Assembly: GCA_013180625.2 (NCBI GenBank)
Contig: SNVD02013264.1
Location: 1 to 64,000, forward strand
Direction of reading: 5' to 3'
Length of the DNA stretch: 64,000 nt
From: Boswellia sacra
Lineage: Eukaryota; Streptophyta; Magnoliopsida; Sapindales; Burseraceae
Part shown: in pieces, positions 1 through 11,436 of the stretch
Numbering within the stretch: the stretch's first letter is position 1
Layout: the number at the start of each line of letters is the position of its first letter
Program-made: the position numbers and the translations under genes
The notes under the pieces: model-generated
The model's input: only the letters and a program-made list of their open reading frames with translations
Told to the model about the DNA's origin: nothing
The model's database searches: none

Positions 1-159
1 ATGGCTATTGCGCTCAAATGATTGAAGAATCAAAAATGAAATTCATCTAACAAAAAGAGTCAAGCATGCAAATAACACAATCTCATGTGTTACCAAAAAT
101 CTATTTCCAATGAGTATCATGACTTTATCAATGATCATCAAAAGAACACACAACTCACA

Positions 160-1324
160 AACTTAACATTCTTGAAACATCATTATTCTTTCTTTAGGTC
201 AGGAATTCTTCCATTATCTCATGTTGAAGACGATGGCATTTGTCGATGACATGGCTAGTTTATTGGTGGAATTCACAATATTCATTATGCTTGTGGTTAG
301 CTAGTCATGAGTTTTGTGGAGGATTTGGTGTCAACAGGAACAACATAAATTGGGCATGGAGCTCCCCAAATACTTTAGATAAGGGTCGTCCCAAATTGAC
401 TGAACTTTCTTGGTTGATGCTCTTCTACATCCTCGTTGTCTAACCCACTAGTTTGATCATACTGCCCTTGATTTGTTCTAGGGTAGTTGTTATTGTTTCT
501 TTTCTACCTGACCTCCAAATCTACTATTTGTATACCTGAATCATACAAGTCTTCAAATGTTTTGATTGGAAAGCCTGCAAGTCTGTCACTGATGAAGGAT
601 GGGCTCCATTGATCACCATCCAGACCTGGTCCTTCTCTGTGGGCCTCGTGGTCGTCTTAGCAGCTTTAGCCCTCCAACGGACTAGATATTATGAGAAACT
701 CTCATTAGGCTTTTGACGTGTCGTCTCTAAATCCCTCAAAGTTACCCCCAGTTAGGTGTTGTAGTGATATTATTCTACGAAGTGTTTTGATAGCTCTTCC
801 CAATCTTCTCAAACTCTTTTGGGAAGATCGTGATATCACACCACCGCATTGCCTTCTAAGGACAGTGTGAAATACTTCAAGATATATTACGTCGTTAAAA
901 GAGTGGTGACCATGACAACTAAATACTATCTCAAATGTGTCTTTAGATTACCCTCTCCATCGAACTTGGCCAAGTCTGCCATATGGAACTTTGGTGGTAA
1001 ATCGTTGTCTCCAATGAGTAAGATGTCATCTAGGTCTTCGACCCCTTTCAGCCTCTTCTTCTCCAAGAGGGGTTGGATTTTTTTTCATATCTTTGGCCAA
1101 CTGCTTGACCGATTTGGGTTCTCCTTAATTGATTGGGCTTTCCCCTATCTCTACCTTGGCTAGTCACCTTCACTATCACCATTACCCTTGGGTGGCGACT
1201 GCTTCATTCGGTTGGGCCTATTTTAGAGTGCTTCAATGAGTTGGGCCACTTGTTGTTGGAGTACGGTTATATCCGCTCTCAATTTGGCTATTTCAGCATT
1301 GTTATTATTGTTGGGTGTGGCCAT
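160..1324 (-). pseudogene. Ogre/Tat-like Ty3/gypsy gag remnant
   Basis: Translated on the minus strand, the ATG at 1324-1322 opens a reading frame starting MATPNNNNNAEIAKLRADIT, typical of the asparagine-rich N-terminus of plant Ty3/gypsy gag. It stops after about 33 codons. Further down the strand, in other frames, are a gag core stretch near 600-700 (ESFS then RWRAKAAK, followed by EKDQVWM) and a zinc-knuckle-like C-terminus near 190-290 (YCEFHQ, then SHVIDKC and LQHEIMEEFL). These pieces follow the order of Ogre/Tat gag, the capsid protein that packages element RNA. Several stops and frameshifts show it is dead. The pol part lies outside the window to the left. Confidence 0.7.
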
Positions 1325-2070
1325 TTCGTTAACTAGTTCTTCTTGCCTTGTCAAACGACCACCTCGCCTAACCCAAGCTATGATGAGTGCAAAACAAAGG
1401 TGTTAATGCCATGCATGCATGCATGTATGCATGATATGATGCATGCTTGTACAAGGGCATAGACACACTTTTAGCCTCCTAACCTCATTTCTCCCACACA
1501 CATGAGGTCAAGTCTCTTTTCCTAGGATTTTTGGCTTCATTCCCAAGACATCATCATGGGATGTAGGAATGCAAATCTCTCTCCTATTTCTAACATTCAT
1601 ATTGATGTTTGAATTCTCCATGATTATCATAACATGGCTTCTAAACGTCATGGTAACCTTAGCTTGTGACACATGTCCCCATTTTATTCTTATAGGTGAT
1701 TTGACATGTGGCATTCATTCATGGTTCCATGAGGTTTGAGTTGATGTTATTCTAATCATAGGGAATTTACATCCATAGACATGCAATTCAATATGTCCTC
1801 AAAGGTCTAATGGTTTGGGCTCCTTCGAGCGAGAGATGCATTTTTAGGCCAATCTCTTTTTATACCAATTCAATGTTCGTGCTCAAAAGTGGTGACACCA
1901 ACATGAGTCGTCTAGGGGTTGAATAGAGCTAAAGACTTCTCATGCCAATGCCACACGACTAATTTAGGTAGTTCGTGCTCATTATGTGCAAAAGCGTAGT
2001 GATGCAAGGACTCATTATATCAACACGAGGTATTAGAATTTGGTATCCCCATCGGAATCAACTTCTCTTA
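1325..2070 (-). other. Untranslated leader between primer site and gag of the Ogre/Tat-like element
   Basis: No convincing gene is seen. The stretch lies between the primer binding site and the gag start, as the leader of an LTR element should. It contains an ATGC-rich alternating run at 1409-1450. Short open frames here have no recognisable homology. Confidence 0.5.
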
Positions 2071-2088
2071 TCCCTAGTGGAGTCGCCA
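2071..2088 (-). other. Primer binding site of Ogre/Tat-like element
   Basis: The reverse complement reads TGGCGACTCCACTAGGGA, the form of primer site seen in Ogre/Tat-type plant retrotransposons. It is preceded on the minus strand by an LTR-like end (..TTCACA plus one base). Its place upstream of the gag remnant supports the call. Confidence 0.65.
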
Positions 2089-2089
2089 C

Positions 2090-2771
2090 TGTGAACAGGA
2101 CTTTCATCCTGCCAGAATATTTGTGACCACGATATTGTGTCAAAGCCTCTTTCGAGGCTTAAGGGAACACAAACGAGTCATGGACACTTTTGGAGAAAGG
2201 AGTCACCACCTAATTATTCAATTGGAAATGAATAGAGGTGATCTAATCCCTCGCTTCAAGACCTAAACTACCCTCATTCTTTTAAAGATGGGTTCGGGAA
2301 GTTAGGTACTAGTCTTTTGACTCGCCCAGATGTGAATCCGACCTCCACTTGGGAAATACCAAATAAAAATAACTCATATTGTTACTTAGTCCACTTAGAT
2401 TGTTCATTTTATGCACACACTATTCATTTTATCTACTTTAGTCATGTGATGTGATTATTCAATCAATGGTAGTTTGTACATTCATACAAAGAAAGAGGGA
2501 GGAGAATATATTACATTTTCATCATATATGGGGGAAGGGGAGAGAATTACAATAGTCATTATTTAACAATAAAGTAAATTCTACTTTAACACTTCAAATA
2601 TTCATACAATTTAAAACATTCAATACAAAGCATATTCATGAATATCAAGATATTCAATTCGAGACTAGATAAATAATGAATTCCTCACACCATCATATTT
2701 GAGTCTATTCAATGCTTATTGAGCCCCTTTCATGGCATCATACAATCATTCAAGATATATTCCTACATTCA
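2090..2771 (-). repeat. Partial LTR of the Ogre/Tat-like element
   Basis: Inferred from position. The minus-strand sequence directly upstream of the primer site should be the 5' LTR, and it ends in CA next to that site. The far end is cut by the Athila LTR at 2772. I see no matching LTR elsewhere in the window, so the extent is a guess. Confidence 0.4.
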
Positions 2772-4295
2772 TGACACATCCGAAAAAGGATTGTCTCCCA
2801 AGTATAGGAGTGTCGAAGTAATAAAACCCGGTGAGACCGGGGTCGATCCACGAGGAAGGGAATTTAGGCGTTACAAATTATAAGCTAAACAAATGTGATA
2901 TGGATGATTCAAAGAGGTGACATGATAATATCAACAAGTATGTAAGATGGTAGGTGGTATTACCGACCATTCAAATATAAAACAAAAGCAAGAGGAGGTA
3001 AAACCATCCATGGAAATAGGTGGTATAACCAACCATAGTAAATTAAAGAACAATTTCATAAGGTGGTAGAACCTACCATAGTGAATAAAATAAAAAGTTC
3101 ATAAACAATAGAATAATTAAAATACAAGAGGAATTAACACAATAAAAATGAAGGTTAAGGTTAGGGGATCCGCTCTTGATATTTCGAATAAGGATAATTA
3201 GCCCATTTTAGTTATATGAATTATATTTGTTTCATTACCAACATTTATACCACTTCTTGTAAATGGGTTCAAGCATCCAATGTGTCAATCATCATATGTC
3301 TACAACAAATCAAGGTTCCTAACTAGATTTGTGTCGGTAAAGAAGAACCATACATCATCTAGAAAGGATCCAGCATTTGATGTGCCAAGGATTGTCGACT
3401 ATGGATCAAGACCTCCACTTTACGAGTGGTGTCAAGATTGATTAAGAAATTAAATATAAATCATATTGAATACACATTGTAAGATTAAGATTATTAAGCA
3501 CATATTAAGGGTTAGAGAATCCTTATTCTCATATCAAGGGTTTCACCCTTCACCTTAGCAAAAGAGAAATTAGAAGAACATTATAATAGAAAGAAAATAA
3601 AATGTAAGAAAAAGGAAATTCATTAATAACATAAACACACAAAACACAATACAAGATCCTAGCCAAAGCCAAAATGTTCCAGCCAAGGCCCAGATGCCCT
3701 AATGGGTCACAAGGCACCTCTATTTATAGATACATCCAGGGGCAAACTTGTCAAATTACAAGGGCATAATTGTCAAATATTAGTTGTAAATATCTTTGAC
3801 AATTGGGATCATTAGCACCGACTTTGACCATCAATTTTGACATCGAAATGTTGTGAATTTTAATCACATGTCTTCATGAAAGTTGTAGATATTTCTCTCA
3901 GCTTTCTAGAACATATTGATTTGCACAATTTGGATACGTATTTTGAGAGATACGATCCAAATACTGAGGCCTGGTCAGACTGGGTCGAGACTGTAGATGG
4001 GTTCATTTCAAGCCCAATTTTGGTCTACTAAGAGCCCGAATTTGATGATACTTGTGAAATGTAATCTTGTAGAAAATTGAATTAGCTTTCCAAAACATTA
4101 AGAATTGCACCATTCTGATCTATAAATAGAGAGTTATGCCATTTTACCGAACCTGTAACAAAACCAAAATTAAGAGGAATTAACTCCAAAGATTCAAATG
4201 CTACAAATATGCTTAAGTTGAGGAATTTAATGATACTATTAATGCAATATGATGAATTAAACTCTTATTAAACATGCATATTTAAGTGTTCATCA
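2772..4295 (-). repeat. Athila 3' LTR
   Basis: Direct copy of 12788-14317, starting TGACACATCC and ending GTTCATCA on the plus strand (TG..CA on the minus strand). It has no long ORF. Several 1-2 base indels distinguish it from the other LTR. Confidence 0.93.
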
Positions 4296-5624
4296 CACTC
4301 CCTAACTAGCTTATTGCTAGTCCCTAGCAATTAAAGCGTTATTATTTAGAAGTGATTTATAGAATTTTACATCCAAGGTGGTCATTATTGCACTCTCCTT
4401 GATTTTATCCAAATAAACAAACTCTCAACCGTTTTTTATTTTATTTTATGACTCATGTACCCTTCAGTCAAGATATCAATAAACCTCCTTTTTGTGCTCA
4501 GTCAACACATGACTATGGGGCTTATTAGAAAGAAGCCATATTGGTTCTAATATTTGTTAAGGCTAACAACCTTAGCTAAGGGGCATTTATTCATTTTATA
4601 TATATATAATTTTTTTTTTGAAGGACTGCATCTTTAACCCATGTAGCGAGCCTTAGGCTAATGATTCCCAGACCAGTTGGCCTTAGGGCATTAGGTGTTA
4701 AGACACCCTTTCGAGCTTAATGACTCGGGTTGCCGATGCTTTATTTTTGCTTAGAAAACCTTTGGATAGTGCAATGTTCAATCCCATTAAGCTTTCTCCT
4801 TAATTCATGTAGCGAGCTTTGGGCCAATAGCTCCCAAACCAGTTGGTCTTAGGGTTTTAGGTGTTAAGGCACCCCTCGGGCTTAATTGCTCGAATTAAGG
4901 AGGCTACGAGACCAAACTTTATCCACAATTGCTATTTTTTTCTTCTTTTTTTTTTGCTTTTTTTTTTTAACTTTCCCCTTCCTTTGTGTTGTTATCCTAA
5001 ACAAAACAAAAGAACTCAACTATTACAACATTTCATTTTGCCACCCACAATCATGCATCAGGGTATGTATGTGTGTAAAGAAAGGTTCATGAATACTTGC
5101 TTAATGAGTACATAAGCACACAATTTTTTTTTTTTTAAATGATAAGGTTATGAGAGTTCATTGATTTGAATAATTCAAAGTGAAATGAATAAGACCTTCT
5201 TGTTATAAAATTCAAAAATCAAGTCTAAATAATATCAAGTTAGCTAAAATGAGTTCATAAGATCAAAATAAAATGACCAATTGGTTAGAATGGGTTTCAA
5301 GAGTTCAAACTGGCCCTCCATACTCTGCCATTCCTGACCCAGAATGCGTCTCAAGAGGATTTGAACTCCTTACACCGCACTCTGAATCTAATTACTAACT
5401 CACTTTTTTTTTTGTAAGAAAAAAAAATTTCAAGACACACTTATGTCTACTATCCTTCCCCCCCCAACCAAATAAAACATTGTCCTCAATGTTTAAATGT
5501 AGAGAGATAAAGTATAGGAGACATTACCTGAAGCTTCTGTTATTCAAGAGAGATGACCTGAAAAACTCATAAAATAACATGCTAAAAATAAAATAAAATA
5601 AAATAAAGGACAAGAAGAAAAAAA
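4296..5624 (-). other. Non-coding 3' internal region of the Athila element with a duplicated segment
   Basis: No credible gene. On the minus strand the bases next to the LTR (about 4296-4310, read TTAGGGAGTG) could serve as the polypurine tract. A segment of about 90 bases beginning TGTAGCGAGC occurs twice, near 4641-4730 and 4807-4895, with clear divergence. Long T runs and a C run near 5460 are present. Confidence 0.6.
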
Positions 5625-6275
5625 TTACAAACGGAGATTCAAATCCAATTTGCACTTTTTGTTTTGCCCTCCTGCCCAATTAATTTGAGTACTAGCTGGG
5701 TCAGGTTCATACTCAACGTCTTGTAATTTGTCAAGTAACTCACCAGCAGAAGTGGCAGAAACAAGGATCTTTCTCGCTGAATGAGGGATAAAATTTTGTT
5801 CCACGGCTGCATCAACAAAACTTATCAAAGGATCAAAGAAATTTTTAACATTCAACAAACCTATGGGTTTTTCATGGAGATTCAGTTAGGCCCAAGAGGC
5901 AATTTAAAAAATTTCTTCAAGAGTGCCAAAGCCACCTGGTAAAGCAATAAAGGCATCTGAATTGATGAGCATATGTGCCATGCGTTCATGCATAGAGGAG
6001 ACCTGTAACTCCTTCCTAACCGTTTTTCCAACAATGCTTTCTACAGCCAAAGCTTTAGGAATAACTCCTAATACTTGACTACCTCCTACATGTGCAGCTG
6101 TTGATACGCAACCCATTAACCCAAGGCTACCTCCCCCATAAACCACATGAATCTTTCTTTCAGTCAGTAGTCTACCAAGGTAATTTGCTACTTCTATAAA
6201 CTCCTCACTTTTACCCGGTCGGGATCCACAGAATACACATATCCTTTGGATTCGACGTTTTGAAGTTCCCTCCAT
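5625..6275 (-). pseudogene. LOG-like: Intronless LOG-family cytokinin-activating enzyme copy with two stops, inside the Athila element
   Basis: The family hydrolyses cytokinin riboside 5'-monophosphates to free cytokinin bases in the cytosol. From ATG 6275-6273 the frame shows RICVFCGSRPG, VYGGGSLGLMG, GVIPKAL, MHERMAHM, ALPGGFGTLEE and, after the stops, KPIGLLNV and ARKILVSA, in family order and near full length (about 217 codons including the stops). The signature PGGxGTxE is intact. Two in-frame TAA codons, 5904-5906 and 5886-5888, follow GTLEEIF and SWA; the frame is otherwise continuous to 5625. Plant LOG genes normally have several introns and this copy has none, which suggests capture of a spliced transcript. 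It lies between integrase and 3' LTR in the same orientation as the element. A TATA-like ATAAATA lies about 50-60 bases before the ATG, possibly by chance. Confidence 0.9.
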
Positions 6276-6654
6276 GTCTATGCAGCTCTCTAACTATGTG
6301 TGAAGAAGAGAACAAGAGATGTGGTATTTATGGAGTGCAAAAAGGTATGCTAATGATGATATCTATCTAGGTAGCTCGGTTTTTTGTTGAAAAATTTGAC
6401 AATAATGCATAAAAATTCAAAAGATTATGAAATAAGACACATAAGTCAAACAAAAGATACAAATTCAAAAATGACAGCTATGAGGTATTAAAATTAAAAA
6501 ATGATGGCACGCATGCATATGTACAGGTAGTTGTGACTGTGGCTCACATCTTCCTTTGGTTTTACGTCCAGTAACGGCTTAAACACCTTTTATGAGTTGG
6601 GGATATGCTTCCCATCCAGTTTTCTTATAAATTGGCAAACAGGGTCATTTTGAG
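6276..6654. other. Spacer between the LOG copy and the upstream ORF of the Athila element
   Basis: AT-rich and without an ORF of note. It may include the captured 5' leader of the LOG copy next to 6276; the exact capture border cannot be placed by eye. Confidence 0.5.
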
Positions 6655-7137
6655 TCAGATTCCCAAGACTATAGCGTTCCTGCTCATCTCGGAATTGTGT
6701 CCACAAGTTAAAATTTCACGCTGCACAAGTCCACAAGAATGCGTCTCAAGAGTCGTTCGGATATCATCCAAAGACTCCTTACTCAATCCATTCTTGATGA
6801 ACTGTAGTTTATCCTCTTGATTGTTAGACAAATATCCCACGAAGCGGCAACGCTGGTTACAAGTCCATCTTGCACATCTGGGACGAACTTGTAACCTTTT
6901 CACTCTTCGCTTTTTGGCATAAGAGCTTTTTCCCAAACCTGGCATATGGGAAATAAGATTATCTGAAAACTCACAAGAGAATCGAACCTTGGCTTCAATT
7001 AACCATCTTAAATCAGCAGGAATACCCTTACGCATCAACAACCTTAGTCTTTCTGCACGAGCTTTATAAATTTTAAGCAAATCATTTTGAGGATGAGAGG
7101 AAAAATGTTTGTGCAATTTCGAGAGAATGGTATCCAT
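6655..7137 (-). CDS. Unidentified ORF downstream of Athila integrase
   Basis: An open frame of about 160 codons from an ATG at 7137 (opening MDTILSKLHKHF); the frame is open upstream to 7185. It is the only sizeable uninterrupted frame in this element apart from fragments of gag-pol. Visible features are a basic N-terminal half (YKARAERLRLLMRKG), a very basic middle (YAKKRRVKRLQVRPR) and a Cys cluster CARWTCNQRC. There is no signal peptide or membrane segment, so it does not look like an envelope-type protein. I do not recognise the family. It could be an element accessory protein or a second captured host piece. Confidence 0.5.
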   Translation of the reverse strand: MDTILSKLHKHFSSHPQNDLLKIYKARAERLRLLMRKGIPADLRWLIEAKVRFSCEFSDNLISHMPGLGKSSYAKKRRVKRLQVRPRCARWTCNQRCRFVGYLSNNQEDKLQFIKNGLSKESLDDIRTTLETHSCGLVQREILTCGHNSEMSRNAIVLGI

Positions 7138-7263
7138 GTGAAGAAAATGAGAGAGAAGAAAAGAAAATGGATGCAAGGTGAGCAACAGTTTTTAGGGAAC
7201 TGAAAAACCGACTTTAAAAGCCACGGAGTACCGTATCCGCCACTTGACCGGGAAAATCAATCC

Positions 7264-8712
7264 TTAAAAAGGATCAATTAAAGCAATGGACTCTTCGTTT
7301 TGGTCAAAATTTTTAAAGAATGGTTTTAACCGTTGTCCATTAACTTTAAACACATTACCATTTTTTGGGTTCTCGATTTCAACTGCTCCATGAAGGAAAA
7401 CATTTTTAACAATGAAAGGCCCAATCCAACGAGACCGAACTTTACCAGGAAACAAATGCAATCTTGAATCATACAAAAGAACTTTTTGTGAAGGTTCAAA
7501 AGATTTTCTAACAATAAATTTGTCATGAAAAACCTTCATTTTTTCTTTGTAGATTTTAAAATTTTCATAAGCCTCATTCCTGATTTCTTCAAGTTCACTC
7601 AGTTGGAGTTTTCGTAACTTGCAAGCATCATTCAAATTTTGTGTGAAGTTTTTTTTAATAGAGCCCCAATAAGCTTTATGCTCAATTTCCACAGGCAAGT
7701 GACAAGGTTTTCCATAAACTAGTCTGTAAGGAGACATTCCCAATAATGTTTTAAAAGCAGTTCGGTAAGCCCAAAGTGCATCACTAAGTCTTAAAGACCA
7801 ATCTTTACGATTTGGGTTAACCGTTTTTTTCTAAGATCTGTTTTATCTCCCTATTAGCTAATTCAACTTGTCCACTTGTTTGTGGGTGATAAGGTGTAGA
7901 AATTTTATGGGTTATTCCATATTTCTTCATTAAAGTTTCAAATGGTTTGTTGCAAAAATGTGTACACCCATCACTAATAATGGCTCGAGGAATTCCAAAT
8001 CTACTTAAGATATTCTCCTTCAAGAATTTGACAACTGTTTTGTGATCATTGTTTCGACATGGAATTGCCTCGACCCATTTTGAAACTAGTCCACTGCAAC
8101 AAGGATGTACACAAAACCAAATGACGGTGGAAAGGGTCCCATAAAATCAATACCCCAACAATCAAAGATTTCAACAACAAGAATGGGATTTAAAGGCATC
8201 ATGTTTCTTTTTGAAATGGATCCTAATTTTTGACAATTTTCACATGTTTTGCAAAATACATGTGCATCTTTAAATAAGGTGGGCCAATAAAATCCACATT
8301 GTAAGATCTTAGCAGCTGTTTTTCTAGATGAAAAATGTCCGCCACATGCTTCGGAATGACAAAAGTTAATGACACTACTTACCTTATTGTCGGATATGCA
8401 TCTTTTTATTATTTGATCTGGACAATATTTGAAAAGATACGGATCATCCCAGTAAAAATTTTTCACCTCGGTTAAAAATTTTCTTTTGTCTTGAGTATTC
8501 CAATGAGGTGGCATTTTCCCTGTCGCAAGAAAATTTACAATATTAGCAAACCAAGGTACAGTAGCAACGAAAAATAAAAATTCATCAGGAAAAGAATCAT
8601 TGATAGGTGAAGTTTCAATTAATGTCTCTGTCGTTAGTCTTGAAAGATGGTCAACAACGACATTTTCGGCTCCTTTCTTATCCTTTATTGTGATGTTGAA
8701 TTCTTGGAGCAA
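7264..8712 (-). pseudogene. Athila integrase region
   Basis: Integrase inserts element cDNA into the genome. On the minus strand the zinc-binding part (CHSEACGGHF, then CKTCENC) is at about 8240-8370, followed by catalytic-core pieces GIDFMGPFP, IISDGCTHF and QVELANREIK, which carry the D, D and E positions. A C-terminal part runs from [17 protein letters not shown] to the stop at 7264. The reading frame is broken near 8024-8085 and 7744-7816, so no full protein can be made. Confidence 0.88.
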
Positions 8713-8718
8713 TAAGAT

Positions 8719-10104
8719 TCACCGTATCAATCTAGGTTTTGCATCCTGTTTAGACATTAAATATCTCACAGCTGCATGGTCATTGTAAACAATTGTGGGA
8801 GAACCAATTAAATAAGAACGAAATTTGTCCAATGCAAATACTATTGCAAGTAGTTCTTTTTCAGTTGTTGTGTAATTCATTTGTGCATCATTTAAAGTCC
8901 TACTTGCATAGTATATTACGTAAGGCTTACCTTCTTTTCTTTGTCCTAAGACAGCACCAACGGCATAGTCACTTGCATCACACATCAATTCAAAAGGCAA
9001 GGACCCATCAGGAGATTGCATAATTGGAGCAGTTGTTAAAAGTCCAATTAGTGTATCAAAGGCATTTTGACATTCTTGAGTCCATTCAAAGGAAGTATCT
9101 TTTATTAAGGGTTACAAAGAGGTTTAGATATAGCACTGAAATTTCTTATGAACCTCCTATAAAATCCAGCATGCCTAAGAACTGTCTCTTATACACATCT
9201 AGATGTGTATAAGAGACAGAATTAATTCCACTTTTGCTTTATCCACTTCAATTCCTTTAGAAGACACCACATGACCTAAAACAATTCCTGAAGTGACCAT
9301 ATATGACATTTTTTCCAATTCAAAATAAGACCTTTTTCTACACACCGTTTTAGGACTTTTTCTAAATTTTCAAGACAATTATCAAAAGAGTTTCCAAAGA
9401 CAGTTAAATCATCCATAAAAACTTCTAAACAATGCTCACCCATATCACTGAAAATGCTTAACATGCATCTTTGAAAAGTGGCTGGGGCATTACAAAGTCC
9501 AAAAGGCATTCTCCTAAATGCAAAAGTGCCAAAGGGCACGTGAATGTGGTCTTTTCTTGGTCTTCAAGTGCAATGGGGATTTTATAGTAGCCTGAGTATC
9601 CATCAAGAAAGCAGTAGTAGGGGTTTCCTGCTACTCTTTCAAGAATTTGGTCAAGGAAGGGTAAGGGAAAATTGTCCTTTAGGGGGGTCTTTCTAGTGAC
9701 AAGCATTTAATTTTCTATATACAAATGCACATCCTCCAACTTATAATGAGACACGAGTTGGCAAATAATTCACCCTTTTCATTTTAACTACTGTAATGCC
9801 TAGATTTCTTAGGTACTACTTGTGTAGGGCTTACCCACTTACTATCAGAAATAGGATATGATACTTCCTACATCAAGTAGTTTGAGAACTTCAGCCCTAA
9901 TGACCTCTTTCATATGTGGATTTATCTCCTTTGAGGTTGTTGAGATGTTTTGGCATTTTCCTCTAAATGTATTCTATGTGTGCAAATTAAAGGGTTAATG
10001 CCTTTTATATCTTTTAAAGTACACCCAATTGCATTTTTATGCCTTTTAAGCACTTCTATCAACTTACCTTGTTGCTCGCATGTGAGGGATGAAGAAATTA
10101 CCAC
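8719..10104 (-). pseudogene. Athila reverse transcriptase and RNase H region, interrupted by an adapter sequence
   Basis: RT pieces in order are THRIHLEENAK (near 9950), YCFLDGYSGYYKIPIA, FAFRRMPFGLCNAPATFQRC and the catalytic FMDD at about 9408-9419. RNase H follows with [18 protein letters not shown] and [20 protein letters not shown] (8719-9021). There are several frameshifts, including one near 9530. Between the residues KVELI and FLRHAGFYRRFIRNFS, where the family has roughly 14 connecting residues, a 38-bp library adapter (9182-9219) replaces the native bases. Confidence 0.9.
9182..9219. other. Sequencing-library contaminant: Tn5 mosaic ends in Nextera mate-pair junction form
   Basis: The 19-mer CTGTCTCTTATACACATCT is directly followed by its exact reverse complement. 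This is the Tn5 mosaic-end pair left at the circularisation junction in Nextera mate-pair libraries. It is not plant sequence and indicates an untrimmed read or a misfilled gap. Homologous RT sequence expected here is missing, so the assembly is locally wrong. Confidence 0.97.
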
Positions 10105-10152
10105 CGGATATGTCTGATTCTCCCCAAGATATGCATATTTCAGTCCTTCAGG

Positions 10153-11436
10153 TCAGGGCTTCAATTCTAGCTTGGGAGCTTCATCTTCCTTGCTTTCATT
10201 CATCTGCCCCAATTCTTCAAATCTTGATTTTGTGCCTTTTTCCAACACCTGTGCACAATCCAGTAAAGAACACATATTAGAAAGATCATGTTCTAGTTCC
10301 ATACTTGATTCTAACGAATTTACTAAACAAGTTTCCAAAGGGTCAGAAGAACTCCTTTTTTGGATGTGATCTTCCACAATAGATTCGATCATATTAGCCT
10401 CCTCAATTTCATCTTCTTCTTCATGTGGTTGTTTGCACATATTGAAAACATTTAGTTCCAATGTCATGTTCCCAAAAGATAGCTTCATGACTCCACTCCT
10501 GCAATTAATCAAAGCATTAGAGGTAGCTAGAAATGGACGCCCTAAAATGACAGGAATTGAATTACATACTTCCACTGGTTGTGTGTCCAAGACAATAAAA
10601 TCCACTGGGTAAATGAATTTATCGACTTGAACTAACACATCTTCTACGACTCCTCTTGGTACTTTAATTGATCTATCAGCAAGCAAAAAGAGTCATCAGA
10701 AGTCGGTTTTAACACTCACTACTAGATTAGTTTCTGAACATACCGAATATGTAAGCCAATTCACACTAGCACCAAGATCAAGTAAAGCTTGTTCACATTT
10801 TATTCTCTCCAATAACACATGAAATTGTAGACTACCTGGATCCTTATATTTCACTATATTATTATTTTGAAGAATAGCACTTACTTGCTCGGATAGAAAG
10901 GCCTTCTTTTTCACATTTAGTTTTCTTTTTACAGTGCACCAGTCCTTCAAAAATTTTGCATAAGAAGGTACCTGTTTGATCACATCAAGCAAGGGAATGT
11001 TGACCTTTACCTGTTTGAAAATTTCAAAGATTTTAGAACTGTGAGTTTGCTTCTTTTGTGTGGCTAATGCTTGAGGAAATGGAGGCACAGATGAGGATAT
11101 GGTTTCCTCTTCGCTAGGTTTTGATTTAGCAGCCTCTTCCTGCCCTTTAGAGATCGATTCTTCTTCTTTCTCACAAGGGTCAGGAATGTGTTTTTCAACA
11201 ACCTTACCATTGCGAAGGGTCATGACTGACTTGGCTTGGTCAAAATAATGGTTACTTGAACTTCCTGCATTTGAGTTAGATTGATCTTTGGGGTTTTGCA
11301 ATGTTTGAGAAGGAAATTTTCCCTTCTCTTGGATGCTAAATGTAGATGCAAATTTTGCAAGAGTTTCTGACAAATTTGCTAATGTTTGAGCAGTTTGGCT
11401 ATTGAAAGTCTCTTGCTTTGTAATGAATGAATGCAA
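10153..11436 (-). pseudogene. Athila gag-pol linker and aspartic protease region
   Basis: The protease cleaves the element polyprotein. The frame 10696-11436 carries a Ser/Gln-rich linker, SVMTLRNGKVV, then a conserved PLLDVIKQVPSYAKFLKD block and ALLDLGASVN, the D-x-G-A active-site motif of this clade. The remainder (IKVPRGVVEDVLVQVDKF, then IPVILGRPFLATSNALI) lies in the next frame at 10153-10686, so a frameshift near 10690 splits the domain. Confidence 0.88.

Noticed and set aside
4861..5115. ORF with a hydrophobic Phe/Leu run
   Set aside because: The run is encoded by poly-T tracts in the non-coding part of the Athila element; it is not a credible membrane protein.
5625..6275. Functional host LOG gene with an intron between its two open parts
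   Set aside because: The two parts join in the same frame with homologous residues across the gap, separated only by two TAA codons. There is no GT..AG intron, and the locus lies between paired LTRs.
9182..9219. Genuine Tn5 or bacterial transposon insertion
   Set aside because: Only the two mosaic ends back to back are present, with no transposon body. This exact arrangement is the mate-pair library junction.
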